NCBI RefSeq assembly: GCF_020042665.1 | Contig: NZ_CP083376.1 | Coordinates: 2,206,001-2,270,000 of the forward strand | Reading direction: 5' to 3' | DNA from: Pseudoxanthomonas sp. X-1 | Lineage (GTDB): Bacteria; Pseudomonadota; Gammaproteobacteria; Xanthomonadales; Xanthomonadaceae | Length of the DNA: 64,000 nt | Part shown: one piece after another, positions 1 to 9,945 of the stretch | Position numbering within the stretch: the first letter of the stretch is position 1 | How the letters are laid out: every line of letters begins with the position of its first letter | Made by a program: the position numbers and the translations under genes | Notes under the pieces: generated by a model | Database searches by the model: none | Told to the model about the DNA's origin: nothing | What the model saw: only the letters and a program-made list of their open reading frames with translations

Positions 1-1196
1 CCGATCTGCACGCCGCCCACGCTCAGGGTGGCGGTCACGGCGCGGTTGCCGATCTCGAACACGTGCGCGGCGAAGCCCGCGCGCAGGCGCTCGGCCAGGA
101 CGGCGGTGTCGGCATGGCTGCACTGGCACAGCACGGCGAACCCGTGTTCGCTGAAGCGGGCGGCGGTCATGCCTTCGCCGATCAGGCTGGAAAAGCGCGT
201 GGCCATCGCCGCGATCAGCGCGTCGGCCGAATCCAGGCCGATGTCCGGCAGCAGCCGCGCGTAGTGGTCCGGCTCGACCAGGAGCAGGCCGTACTGCTGC
301 TCGCCTTGCCCGACCTGGGCCACGGCGTCCTCGAGCGCGTGCAGGAAGGTGGGACGGTTGAGCAGGCCGGTGACCACGTCGCGCTGGCGCAGGTCCTCGA
401 CCTCGCGCGCCAGCTCGGTGTCCAGCTCGCGGCGGCGGAACACCACCTGCACGCAGGCCTCGCCCTCGTAGGTGGCCGTGGCGAACTCCATCACCGCCGG
501 GAAGGCCTCGCCGTCGAGCGAGCGCGCCTCGCATTCGTAGCGCGGGGGCGGCGGCTCGCCCTTGCCGATGCGCTTGAGCAGCCGCTTGAAGTCCTCCACG
601 TCCTTGGGCGCGATCAGGTCCAGCAGCGACAGCCCCTCGATGTCCTCGAAGGATGCGAACCCGAACATCTCCAGGTAGGCATCGTTGGCACGGATGTGCA
701 TGCCCTCGTGCACATAGGCGATCGGATCGCGCGAGGAGGCGATCAGGGCGTCGCAGCGGCGCTCGGTCTCGCGCAGCTGGGCTTCCAGGCGGCGCAGGCC
801 GCGGCGGGCCTCCAGGTCCTCCCACTCGGCGCGCAGCACGCTGATCAGGTGGTCCGGGCGCGAGCGCACGGCCACCGCGCTGGCGCCGTTGATCAGGTCG
901 TCCACCACCGAGGGCGTGCTCGAGGCGTCGATCATCACCACCACCGGGATGTCCTTGCCGCCGGCGGCGACATGGGCCAGCACCGTGGACACCGGGATCG
1001 TCTGCGCGGTCTTGGCCACCAGGATCAGGTCCACCGGCTGGCTGGCCAGCTGCTGGACCAGTTCCTCCGGGTCCAGCGGCCGCAGCGGCCGTACGGCGAT
1101 GCCGTCGTTGCGGAAGGTGCTGACCACGCCCTCGGCCGCCTCGCCGCTGTCGTCGATGATCATCAGCCGCACGGGCGTGTCTTTGCCGATCTGCAT
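1..1196 (-). CDS. fimX: FimX-like REC/PAS/degenerate GGDEF protein, 3' end cut by window edge
   Basis: Open from an ATG at 1196 to the window edge without a stop, 398 codons. The N-terminus (about residues 8-125) reads as a receiver-like domain (LMIIDDSGE) with no aspartate at the usual phosphorylation place after the third strand (DLILVAKTAQ), so it is probably not phosphorylated. A PAS domain follows (about 150-260), then a diguanylate-cyclase fold starting at DVVTGLLNRPTF. Where GGDEF should stand the sequence is SEHGF, so it should not make cyclic-di-GMP. This order, with an EAL domain expected beyond the edge, matches FimX, the cyclic-di-GMP receptor for type IV pilus assembly and twitching. 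The EAL part is not visible, so another PAS/GGDEF protein is possible. Confidence 0.7.
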   Translation of the reverse strand, partial: MQIGKDTPVRLMIIDDSGEAAEGVVSTFRNDGIAVRPLRPLDPEELVQQLASQPVDLILVAKTAQTIPVSTVLAHVAAGGKDIPVVVMIDASSTPSVVDDLINGASAVAVRSRPDHLISVLRAEWEDLEARRGLRRLEAQLRETERRCDALIASSRDPIAYVHEGMHIRANDAYLEMFGFASFEDIEGLSLLDLIAPKDVEDFKRLLKRIGKGEPPPPRYECEARSLDGEAFPAVMEFATATYEGEACVQVVFRRRELDTELAREVEDLRQRDVVTGLLNRPTFLHALEDAVAQVGQGEQQYGLLLVEPDHYARLLPDIGLDSADALIAAMATRFSSLIGEGMTAARFSEHGFAVLCQCSHADTAVLAERLRAGFAAHVFEIGNRAVTATLSVGGVQI

Positions 1197-1316
1197 GACG
1201 CTTCGGGCCTGGAGCGGGGGACGGCGTTTAATACAGCATGGTCACACCAGCGTCCATCCTGGTCCCCGGGTCGGCTTGCGGATTCGTGAAACCCGTCCTC
1301 CGCGCCGGGACGGCCC

Positions 1317-2354
<1,038 letters not shown>

Positions 2355-2457
2355 GAGCGTTTGAAGAAAGCATGCGCCCGCCGTTGCGGAGGGCGTCCCC
2401 ATTGTATCCGGCCGGTCGCGCGTGGCGGCGGGTTGTCTTATTTCCAGGAGTTTGCCC

Positions 2458-3024
2458 ATGGCCACCTACGGCATGAACGACGTCAAGAACGGGATGAAGA
2501 TCCTGGTCAACAACGAACCCGCCATCATCACCGAGACCGACTACGTCAAGCCCGGCAAGGGCCAGGCCTTCACCCGCATGCGCTTCCGCCTGATCCGCTC
2601 GGGCCGCGTGCAGGAGCTGACCCTCAAGAGCACCGACGCGATCGAGGCCGCCGACGTGGTCGATACCGACATGCAGTACCTCTACAACGACGGCGAGTAC
2701 TGGCACTTCATGCAGCAGGAGACCTTCGAGCAGGTGCAGGCCGACGAGGCCGGCGTGGGCGACGCCAAGAAGTGGCTCAAGGGCGAGGAAGCCTGCGTGG
2801 TGACCCTGTTCAACGGCAACCCGATCCAGGTCACGCCGCCGAACTTCGTCGAGCTGAAGATCACCGAGACCGACCCGGGCGTGAAGGGCGACACCGCCGG
2901 CACCGGCGGTAAGCCGGCCACCCTGGAGACCGGGGCGGTGGTGCGCGTGCCGCTGTTCGTGGGCACCGACGAGGTCATCAAGGTCGACACCCGCACCGGC
3001 GAGTACGTCAGCCGGGTGAAGTAA
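2458..3024 (+). CDS. efp: Translation elongation factor P
   Basis: 188 residues, the usual EF-P length. EF-P binds between the P and E sites of the ribosome and relieves stalling at proline runs. The modification lysine is present at residue 34 in KPGKGQAF, the site beta-lysylated in E. coli, which agrees with epmB next door. The ATG at 2458 is chosen because an AGGAG ribosome-binding site lies at 2446-2450 and the protein then starts [12 protein letters not shown] as in the family. An in-frame upstream ATG at 2422 would add 12 unconserved residues. Confidence 0.98.
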   Translation: MATYGMNDVKNGMKILVNNEPAIITETDYVKPGKGQAFTRMRFRLIRSGRVQELTLKSTDAIEAADVVDTDMQYLYNDGEYWHFMQQETFEQVQADEAGVGDAKKWLKGEEACVVTLFNGNPIQVTPPNFVELKITETDPGVKGDTAGTGGKPATLETGAVVRVPLFVGTDEVIKVDTRTGEYVSRVK

Positions 3025-3050
3025 TCCCACCGTCACGCAGGGAGCGCCGC

Positions 3051-3716
3051 ATGCAGGATCTTGGCTTGGTGCAGGAGCAGCAGGAGGAAGGCGTGGGGCG
3101 TGCGGACGTGTTCCCGCACGACCGGGTGGTGTTCTTCAGCGATGCGGTCTTCGCCATCGCCATCACCCTGCTGGCCATCGAACTCAAGCTGCCCGACGCC
3201 GAAATGGTCGAGCGCATGGGCGAGGGTGCGGCGAACGGCCATACCCTGGCGCTGTTCATCGCCTACTTCGTCAGCTTCCTGGTCACGGCCACCTTCTGGA
3301 TGGGCCACATGCAGACCTGGCGCCACGTGCGCCACGTCAGCGGCCGGCTGGTGTGGGGGACGGTGTGGCAGCTGATGTTCGTGGCGCTGATGCCGTTCGC
3401 CACCCGCGAGTATTCCGAGTCGGTCACCAGCGCCTCGCCCGGGCGCTTCGCCTTCTATGCGGTGGTGCTGGCGACCATCTCTTTCTTCGGCCTGCTCACC
3501 CGCGTATGGGTGGCCCGGCAGGAGTCGCTGGCCACGCGGCTGGGCGCGGCGCAGGCGCGCTGGTTCCTGGTGCGCAACACGATCTCGATGGCGGTGTTCC
3601 TGCTGGCGATCCCGGTGGCCTATCTGTGGCCCAATCCGTACTCGGCGTTCTTCTTCGCGCTGATCTGGCCCGCCTCGTTCCTGGGCCGGCGCCTGGTCCT
3701 GGGCAGGGCCGGCTGA
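3051..3716 (+). CDS. TMEM175-family (DUF1211) potassium channel-like membrane protein
   Basis: 221 residues with about six hydrophobic segments. The hallmark of the TMEM175 family, FSDAVFAIAITLL, lies at residues 29-41 in the first membrane helix, where FSD forms part of the pore in the bacterial potassium channels of this family. It is single-repeat, as bacterial members are, so it would work as a tetramer. GGGAG stands just before the ATG. It begins 26 bp after efp on the same strand and may be co-transcribed, but no functional link is known. The family call is firm; ion selectivity is inferred from the family. Confidence 0.85.
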   Translation: MQDLGLVQEQQEEGVGRADVFPHDRVVFFSDAVFAIAITLLAIELKLPDAEMVERMGEGAANGHTLALFIAYFVSFLVTATFWMGHMQTWRHVRHVSGRLVWGTVWQLMFVALMPFATREYSESVTSASPGRFAFYAVVLATISFFGLLTRVWVARQESLATRLGAAQARWFLVRNTISMAVFLLAIPVAYLWPNPYSAFFFALIWPASFLGRRLVLGRAG

Positions 3717-3743
3717 TCTTCTTTCCCCCGACCAAGGCATTCA

Positions 3744-5084
3744 GTGAATCCATCCGACGTTGAACCCTGCGATCTGTTGATCGAAGCCGGCTACGTGGTG
3801 CCGGTCGAGCCGCACGCGGTCGTGTTCGAACAGCACGCCGTGGCCATCACCGACGGGGCGATCGTGGCGATCCTGCCGATCGCGCAGGCCCGCACCCGCT
3901 TCGCGGCCAGACAGGTCGTGCAGCGGCCGGAAAGCGCGCTGATCCCGGGCCTGGTCAACGCCCACACCCACAACCCAATGACGCTGCTGCGCGGCATCGC
4001 CGACGACCTGCCGCTCAAGGTCTGGCTGCAGCAGCACATCTGGCCGGTGGAAGGCGCGGTGATGGGGCCGGAGTTCATCGCCGACGGCATCACCCTGGCC
4101 ATCGCCGAGATGCTGCGCGGGGGCACCACCTGCGTCAACGAGAACTACTTCTTCCCCGACGTGCAGGCGGCCACCTACAAGCACCACGGCTTCCGCGCGC
4201 GCATCGGCCTGCCGGTGATCGACTTTCCCACCGCCTGGGCCAGCAGCGACGACGAGTACTTCGACCGCGCCGGTCAGGTCCACGACCAGTGGCGCGACGA
4301 TCCGCTGATCGCCACCGCCTTCGCGCCGCATGCGCCCTACACGGTCAACGACGCCAACTTCGAGCGCGTGCGCATGCTGTCCGACCAGCTCGACGTGCCG
4401 GTGCACCTGCACCTGCACGAGACCGCGCAGGAGGTGGAACAGTCGCTCAAGGACTATGGCCAGCGCCCGATCGCGCGCCTGGACCGCATGGGCCTGATCA
4501 ACGACCGCCTGATCGCCGTGCACATGACCCAGCTGACGGAAGGCGAGATCCACCTGTGCGCCGAACGCGGCGTGTCGGTGGTGCACTGCCCGGAATCCAA
4601 CCTCAAGCTCGCCTCCGGCTTCTGCCCGGCCTGCGCGCTGGCCCGCGCCGGGGTGAACCTGGCGATCGGCACCGACGGCTGCGCCTCCAACAACGACCTG
4701 GACATGTTCGGCGAGACCCGCACCGCGGCGATCCTGTCCAAGGCGGTGGCCCAGGATGCGGTGGCGCTGGACGCCTTCGCCGCCCTGCGCGCGGCCACGC
4801 TGGGCGGGGCCAGGGCGATCGGCTTCGACCACCTGGTCGGCACGCTGGAAGTGGGCAAGCAGGCCGACATCGCCTGCGTGGACCTGTCCGCGCTGGAGAC
4901 CCAGCCGCTGCACCACGTCGTCTCCCAGCTGGTCTACGCCACCGGCCGCCACCAGGTCACCGACGTGTGGATCGCCGGGCGCGAACGCCTGGTCGACCGC
5001 CAGCCGGTCGGGATCGACATGGCCGGCGTGGTCGCCAACGCGCGCCAGTGGCGCCAGCGCATCGCCGGCCTGCATCCGGCCTGA
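3744..5084 (+). CDS. mtaD: TRZ/ATZ-family amidohydrolase, probable 5'-methylthioadenosine deaminase
   Basis: 446 residues from a GTG start. It has the metal-binding HTH at residues 74-76 (NAHTHNPMT), then AFAPHAPYTV, HLHLHETAQE, VVHCPESNLKL and IGTDGCASNND, the full motif set of the cytosine-deaminase-like amidohydrolases that deaminate methylthioadenosine or S-adenosylhomocysteine. In Pseudomonas aeruginosa the homologue PA3170, a methylthioadenosine deaminase, sits beside ubiG and mupP in the same order, which supports this substrate. It is 90 bp upstream of ubiG on the same strand. Related enzymes act on other purine-like compounds, so the substrate is an inference. Confidence 0.82.
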   Translation: MNPSDVEPCDLLIEAGYVVPVEPHAVVFEQHAVAITDGAIVAILPIAQARTRFAARQVVQRPESALIPGLVNAHTHNPMTLLRGIADDLPLKVWLQQHIWPVEGAVMGPEFIADGITLAIAEMLRGGTTCVNENYFFPDVQAATYKHHGFRARIGLPVIDFPTAWASSDDEYFDRAGQVHDQWRDDPLIATAFAPHAPYTVNDANFERVRMLSDQLDVPVHLHLHETAQEVEQSLKDYGQRPIARLDRMGLINDRLIAVHMTQLTEGEIHLCAERGVSVVHCPESNLKLASGFCPACALARAGVNLAIGTDGCASNNDLDMFGETRTAAILSKAVAQDAVALDAFAALRAATLGGARAIGFDHLVGTLEVGKQADIACVDLSALETQPLHHVVSQLVYATGRHQVTDVWIAGRERLVDRQPVGIDMAGVVANARQWRQRIAGLHPA

Positions 5085-5174
5085 CCCCTCACGCTCCCTG
5101 ATGCGGCCCTTGCGCATGCTGGCCGCTGTTTCCCGCGGCCCCACGGCCGCGAGGCCTTCGAAAAGGAACGCGCC

Positions 5175-5885
5175 ATGACCCCCGCATCCAACGCCAATTT
5201 CCACCAGGCCGAACTGGACAAGTTCGGCGCCCTGGCCACCCGCTGGTGGGACCCGGACGGCCCGCAGAAGGCGCTGCATGCGCTCAACCCGGTGCGCCTG
5301 CAGTACGTCGCCAGCCGCCTGCCGCTGGCCGGCAAGCGCGTGCTGGACGTGGGCTGCGGCGGTGGCCTGCTGAGCGAGGCGCTGGCCGCCGCCGGCGCCC
5401 AGGTGGTCGCCATCGACCTGGCGCCGGAGCTGCTGAAAGTCGCGCGCCTGCACAAGCTCGAATCCGGCGTGGAGGTGGACTACCGGCAGATCGCCGTCGA
5501 GGCGCTGGCCGAGCAGGAGCCGGAAAGCTTCGATGCCATCACCTGCATGGAGATGCTCGAGCACGTGCCCGACCCGGGCGCGGTGATCGACGCCTGCGCG
5601 CGCCTGCTCAAGCCCGGCGGCCAGCTGTTCCTGTCCACGCTCAACCGCACCCCGGCCGCCTTCGCGCTGGCGGTGGTCGGTGCCGAGTACATCGCCAAGC
5701 TGCTGCCCAAGGGCACGCATCGCTATGCCGATTTCATCAAGCCGGCCGAACTGGCCGCCTGGGTGCGCGCCAGCGGCCTGCAGATGCGCGATGTCAGCGG
5801 CCTGGTCTACGAGCCCTGGCGCAGCGCCGCCCGCCTGAGCCGGCGCACCGAAGTGAACTACCTGGCGTGCGCGGCGAAGGCATGA
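5175..5885 (+). CDS. ubiG: Ubiquinone biosynthesis O-methyltransferase UbiG
   Basis: 236 residues. It starts with the UbiG signature [13 protein letters not shown] and has the SAM-binding motif [16 protein letters not shown]. UbiG carries out both O-methylations of the ubiquinone ring, the early one after the first hydroxylation and the final one. A strong AAGGA-type ribosome site precedes the ATG. The stop overlaps the start of the next gene (ATGA at 5882-5885), so the two are translationally coupled. Confidence 0.96.
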   Translation: MTPASNANFHQAELDKFGALATRWWDPDGPQKALHALNPVRLQYVASRLPLAGKRVLDVGCGGGLLSEALAAAGAQVVAIDLAPELLKVARLHKLESGVEVDYRQIAVEALAEQEPESFDAITCMEMLEHVPDPGAVIDACARLLKPGGQLFLSTLNRTPAAFALAVVGAEYIAKLLPKGTHRYADFIKPAELAAWVRASGLQMRDVSGLVYEPWRSAARLSRRTEVNYLACAAKA

Positions 5886-6640
5886 GCGTAGCGGGCGAGG
5901 GGGCCGGCGGCGCGGGTCAGGACGGCATCGAAGGCGCTTCCAGCGACGCTCGGCAGGCCGCCGGGCCGCGCTTCCCGCCCGTAGCCCTGTTCGACCTCGA
6001 TGGCACGCTGCTGGACAGCGCGCCGGACATGCTGGCCACGGTCAACCGGATGCTGGCCGTGCGCGGCCGGGCGCCGATGGTGCTGGCCGACATCCGGCCG
6101 CATGTGTCCAAGGGCGCGCGGGCGATGTGCGGGGCCGCGTTCCCGGAGCTGTCGTTCCAGGCGCGCGATGCGCTGGTGCCCGAGTTCCTCCAGGTCTATG
6201 CCGAGGAACTGGGCCGGCACGGCGCCCCGTTCGACGGCATCGAGGCGATGCTGGCCGCGCTGGAGGCCCACGGCAGCCGCTGGGGCATCGTCACCAACAA
6301 ACCCGAGGGCCTGGCCCGTGACCTGATGCCGCTGCTGGGCTGGCAGGCGCGCTGCGCCGTGCTGATCGGCGGCGACACGCTGGCCGAGCGCAAGCCGCAT
6401 CCGCTGCCGCTGCAGGAGGCCGCGCGCCTGCTCGACGCGCGCATCGCCGACTGCGTCTACGTGGGCGACGACGCGCGCGACGTCCAGTCCGCGCGCGCGG
6501 CCGGCATGGCCTCGATCGCCGCGCTGTGGGGCTATCGCCTGGACGACGACGATCCGCTCAGCTGGCAGGCCGAGGTGATGCTCCAACAGTCCGGTCAGCT
6601 GCTGGACCCGGGCAACTGGCCGCAGCGCGGAGCGCGCTGA
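5882..6640 (+). CDS. HAD-family phosphatase (phosphoglycolate phosphatase / MupP type)
   Basis: 252 residues. The HAD nucleophile motif [10 protein letters not shown] is at residues 37-46, VTNKPEG is motif II and VGDDARD the acidic motif. The first 30 residues are a low-complexity Gly/Ala extension, so a later start is possible. In Pseudomonas the phosphatase after ubiG is MupP, which dephosphorylates MurNAc-6-phosphate in cell-wall recycling, while many annotations call such genes gph. Position favours MupP, but sequence alone does not decide. It overlaps ubiG by 4 nt and the next gene by 1 nt. Confidence 0.85.
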   Translation: MSVAGEGAGGAGQDGIEGASSDARQAAGPRFPPVALFDLDGTLLDSAPDMLATVNRMLAVRGRAPMVLADIRPHVSKGARAMCGAAFPELSFQARDALVPEFLQVYAEELGRHGAPFDGIEAMLAALEAHGSRWGIVTNKPEGLARDLMPLLGWQARCAVLIGGDTLAERKPHPLPLQEAARLLDARIADCVYVGDDARDVQSARAAGMASIAALWGYRLDDDDPLSWQAEVMLQQSGQLLDPGNWPQRGAR

Positions 6641-7317
6641 TGTCCACCGCGCTGGACAGCTTCCTGGACAAGTGGCGCGCCCGCTGGCCCGAGTGGCCGC
6701 TGGTGCAGGCTTTCGTGCCCGCCTCGCAACGACCGCTGGCCGAGGCCTGGTTCGCGCTGCTGCAGGAGCTGTTCGATGCGATGAACATCGCCGGCGATCC
6801 GCTGCCGGCCGATGCCAAGCTGGCCTGGTGGGGCGAGGAGCTGCGCGACTGGTCGCGCCGGCGTTCGCGCCATCCGCTCGGCCGCGTGCTCGAGCCGGTG
6901 CAGGCGCCGTGGGAAGTGCTGGCCGACGCCTTGCCGGGGCTGACCCTGATGCGCTCGCTGCCCGAGTCGCCCGATGCCGCGCTGCCGCTGGTGATGCCGC
7001 TGGCCGGCGCGATCCAGCGGGTCGAGGCGGCGCTGTTTCCCGGCGCACGCGCGCCTGCGCGGCTGGAGCCGCTGGCCGTGCAGCTGCTGTTCCTGCGCTG
7101 GATGGAGGTCCCCCCGCACGCCGACACTTTCGGTTGGCGCGACGCGCTGCTGGCGCGCTGGCCCGCGCGCGTGGGCGGCCCGCGCCCGCGCCGCCTGATC
7201 GCCGCGCTGCTGCGCCTGCGCCTGGCCGGGCTGCATGCCGATGCGCAGGGCAGCACGCCGGCCAGGCCCGCCAGACTGGTGTGGACCGCGTGGCGCGCTG
7301 CGAGTGGTGGTCACTGA
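6640..7317 (+). CDS. Squalene/phytoene synthase-like protein, probably non-catalytic
   Basis: 225 residues, starting inside the previous stop (TGATG). The motif AKLAWWGEELRDWSRR resembles the RLQWWRDAL block of the squalene/phytoene synthase-like group that includes mitochondrial NDUFAF6. The two Asp-rich DxxxD motifs that bind magnesium and prenyl diphosphate in real synthases are not visible, and the protein is shorter than the roughly 290-residue enzymes. It probably does not make carotenoid or squalene precursors. Its tight coupling to ubiG suggests a role around quinones or respiratory complexes, which is inference only. Confidence 0.6.
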   Translation: MSTALDSFLDKWRARWPEWPLVQAFVPASQRPLAEAWFALLQELFDAMNIAGDPLPADAKLAWWGEELRDWSRRRSRHPLGRVLEPVQAPWEVLADALPGLTLMRSLPESPDAALPLVMPLAGAIQRVEAALFPGARAPARLEPLAVQLLFLRWMEVPPHADTFGWRDALLARWPARVGGPRPRRLIAALLRLRLAGLHADAQGSTPARPARLVWTAWRAASGGH

Positions 7318-7701
7318 GGCAGCGGCTGCAGGGCTCGTCGCCGCGCAGCGCTCAGCGCGTCGGGGCGATCAAGAAGCGGCGCGTCAGCGCGAGCAAGAAA
7401 GTTCGACCGTCGTTCCCGCGAAGGCGGGAACCCAGTGTCTCGGCTCCAGCGTGCGAAAGTCCCTGGATTCCCGCGTTCGCGGGAATGACGGGCTTGGGGG
7501 GGGGCTCGCTGTGTAGATCCATCGCTCGATGGACGAGGGGGAGGTCTGAGATCGAGCGGCACACGCTCCAAAGCCAGTATCGCGAACGATCAACGCAGGG
7601 CCCGTCACTTCCGCGAACGCGGAGTCCATGGACGTCGCACCCCGGTACGTCGACGCCCAGGCCTTCCCCGCAACGCCGCGGGCCCAGGCGCCACAGTCGC
7701 C
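7318..7701. other. Non-coding gap between convergent genes, carrying palindromic repeats
   Basis: 384 bp between the squalene-synthase-like gene and eutC. It holds one complete repeat pair (7412-7486) and a decayed single arm near 7609-7632 (TTCCGCGAACGCGGA core). The short ORFs here start inside the repeats and resemble nothing known. No clear T-tailed terminator is visible; the repeat hairpins may serve that role for both converging units. Confidence 0.6.
7412..7486. repeat. Paired-hairpin REP-like element, copy 1
   Basis: Two short palindromes separated by about 35 bp: GTTCCCGC-GAAG-GCGGGAAC at 7412-7431 and ATTCCCGCG-TT-CGCGGGAAT at 7467-7486. The same pair in the same order and spacing recurs at 25002-25077. 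This is the kind of REP/BIME element common between genes in xanthomonads. It lies downstream of two converging genes. Confidence 0.85.
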
Positions 7702-8532
7702 TCAATCTGTTTCCGGCAACAGGAAGTTGCCCGGTCGCGGTCCATCTCCCTCCAGCAGCGCCGGGGCCTGCGCCTCGTCCTTGAGCTGCACGCCGGAGAG
7801 CCGGCGGCGCATCGCCTCGCCCATCAGATAGGCCAGCTTGTGCATGGCCGTGTCATAGGACAGGCCGGCGGCGCGGATGTTGGAGATGCAGTTGCGTGCC
7901 GCGTCGGTCAGGCCCACGCGCGGGGCGAAGGTCAGGTAGGCGCCCAGGCTGTCGGGCGAGCTCAGCCCCGGGCGCTCGCCGATCAGCATCACGCACAGGC
8001 GCGCGCCGAGCAGTTCGGCGATCTCGTCACCCACCGCCACGCGCCCCTGTTCGACCACGCACACCGGTGCCAGCGACCAGTCCAGCGCGCGGGCATGGTC
8101 GCGCAGGCGCTGCAGCATCGGCGCGGCATGGCTGTGCACGGCCAGGGCGGACAGGCCGTCGGCGACGACGAGGCAGACATCGCAGCGGCGCGCCTTCAAC
8201 GCCGCGTGGGCGCGCAGAGCCTCGGCCGAGGCGTCGTCGAGGCGACGGCCCAGGTCCGGGCGCTGCAGATACGCATCCCGGTCGGCGGCCGCGCTGTGCA
8301 GCGGCAGCACGTCCAGCCCCAGCGCGCCGATGGCCTGGGCCAGCGACGGGCCGTCCAGCGGCAGGTGCACCGCATCGCGCGCCTGCGCATGGGCGAACTG
8401 GAACTCCAGCTGCGCGCGCGTCGGCAGGCTGGTGCCGGCACGACCGAGCGCGATGCGCGCCGGGGTCAGGCGACGCAGCGCGGCCCAGGCGTCCGGCGCG
8501 GTCGGCGGCCGTGGATCGTCCTGGTCGCTCAC
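7702..8532 (-). CDS. eutC: Ethanolamine ammonia-lyase small subunit EutC
   Basis: 276 residues, the usual length. The light subunit of the adenosylcobalamin-dependent enzyme that splits ethanolamine into acetaldehyde and ammonia. Recognisable blocks are [11 protein letters not shown] near the N-terminus, [30 protein letters not shown] and the C-terminal [15 protein letters not shown]. It overlaps the end of eutB by 4 nt (ATGA), so both subunits are co-translated. Confidence 0.96.
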   Translation of the reverse strand: MSDQDDPRPPTAPDAWAALRRLTPARIALGRAGTSLPTRAQLEFQFAHAQARDAVHLPLDGPSLAQAIGALGLDVLPLHSAAADRDAYLQRPDLGRRLDDASAEALRAHAALKARRCDVCLVVADGLSALAVHSHAAPMLQRLRDHARALDWSLAPVCVVEQGRVAVGDEIAELLGARLCVMLIGERPGLSSPDSLGAYLTFAPRVGLTDAARNCISNIRAAGLSYDTAMHKLAYLMGEAMRRRLSGVQLKDEAQAPALLEGDGPRPGNFLLPETD

Positions 8533-9920
8533 AGCTGCGCCAGCGCCTTGCGGAACGGCGCCGGCACCTCGCGCCCGAGTTCGAAACGCCCCTCGCGCAG
8601 CCGCAGGATCTGCATCTTCTCCAGCCAGGCCTCGAACTCCGGCGCCGGGCGCAGGCCCAGCACCTGGCGCGCGTAGAGCGCATCGTGGAACGAGGTGGTC
8701 TGGTAGTTGAGCATCACATCGTCGCTGCCGGGGATGCCCATGATGAAGTTGATCCCGGCCGCGCCCAGCAGGGTCAGCAGCACGTCCATGTCGTCCTGGT
8801 CGGCCTGCGCATGGTTGGTGTAGCAGATGTCGCAGCCCATCGGCACGCCGAGCAGCTTGCCGCAGAAGTGGTCCTCCAGGCCGGCGCGGATGATCTGCTT
8901 GCCATCGAACAGGTACTCGGGCCCGATGAACCCGACCACGGTGTTGACCAGCAGCGGCTTGAACCGGCGCGCGACCGCGTAGGCGCGCACCTCGCAGGTC
9001 TGCTGGTCCACCCCGACGTGCGCATCGGCCGACAGGGCGCTGCCTTGCCCGGTCTCGAAATACATCACGTTGTCGCCCACGCTGCCGCGGCCCAGCGCCA
9101 GGCCGGCCTCGTAGCCCTCCTGCAGCAGCGCCAGGTTGACGCCGAAGCTGGCGTTGGCGCCCTCGGTGCCGGCGATCGACTGGAATACCAGATCCACCGG
9201 CGCGCCGCGTTCGATCGCCTCCAGCGTGGTGGTGACGTGGGACAGCACGCAGGACTGGGTCGGGATCTCGTAGCCGCGGATCACCCCGTCGAGCATCTTC
9301 AGCAGTTCGACGATGTCGCCGGTGCTGTCGCTGGCCGGATTGATGCCGATCACCGCGTCGCCGTTGCCGTACAGCAGGCCGTCCAGCACGCTGGCGGCGA
9401 TGCCGGCCGCATCGTCGGTGGGATGGTTGGGCTGCAGGCGCGTGGACAGCCGTCCGCGCAGGCCCAGCGTGTTGCGGAAGGCCGTTCGCACGCGCGTCTT
9501 GGCCGCCACCAGCACCAGGTCCTGCACGCGCATCAGCTTGGACACCGCGGCGACCATCTCCGGCGTCAGCCCCGGCGCCAGCGCGGCCAGGCTGGCCTCG
9601 GTCGCGGCCTCGTCCAGCAGCCAGTCGCGGAAGTCGCCGACGGTCAGGTGCGACACCGGCGCGAACGCGGCCGCGTCGTGGCTGTCCATGATCAGCCGGG
9701 TGACCTCGTCGTCCTCGTAGGGGATCACCGCCTCATCCAGGAAGTGCCGCAGCGGCAGGTCGGCCAGCGCCATCTGCGCCGCCACGCGCTCGCGATCGGT
9801 CGGCGCCGCCAGGCCGGCCAGGCGATCGCCGGACCGTGCCGGCGTCGCCCGCGCCAACAGGGTCTTGAGATCGGCGAAGCGCCATTGCGCCCCGCCCACG
9901 CTGTGGACGAATCCGCTCAT
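8529..9920 (-). CDS. eutB: Ethanolamine ammonia-lyase large subunit EutB
   Basis: 463 residues. The heavy subunit carries the substrate and cobalamin site. Diagnostic blocks include [70 protein letters not shown] and [17 protein letters not shown]. It is followed by eutC and preceded by a permease on the same strand (25 bp gap). No eutA reactivase and no shell proteins lie nearby, so this is the simple cytosolic version. Confidence 0.97.
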   Translation of the reverse strand: MSGFVHSVGGAQWRFADLKTLLARATPARSGDRLAGLAAPTDRERVAAQMALADLPLRHFLDEAVIPYEDDEVTRLIMDSHDAAAFAPVSHLTVGDFRDWLLDEAATEASLAALAPGLTPEMVAAVSKLMRVQDLVLVAAKTRVRTAFRNTLGLRGRLSTRLQPNHPTDDAAGIAASVLDGLLYGNGDAVIGINPASDSTGDIVELLKMLDGVIRGYEIPTQSCVLSHVTTTLEAIERGAPVDLVFQSIAGTEGANASFGVNLALLQEGYEAGLALGRGSVGDNVMYFETGQGSALSADAHVGVDQQTCEVRAYAVARRFKPLLVNTVVGFIGPEYLFDGKQIIRAGLEDHFCGKLLGVPMGCDICYTNHAQADQDDMDVLLTLLGAAGINFIMGIPGSDDVMLNYQTTSFHDALYARQVLGLRPAPEFEAWLEKMQILRLREGRFELGREVPAPFRKALAQL

Positions 9921-9945
9921 GCACGCAGCATGCCGGTGGGCGGAT

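Noticed and set aside
63..1289. Plus-strand 408-residue ORF at the left edge
   Set aside because: The minus strand encodes a clear receiver/PAS/GGDEF protein over the same bases; the plus reading is its shadow.
6640..7317. Carotenoid phytoene synthase
   Set aside because: The prenyl-diphosphate-binding DxxxD motifs are not visible, and no other carotenoid genes are nearby.
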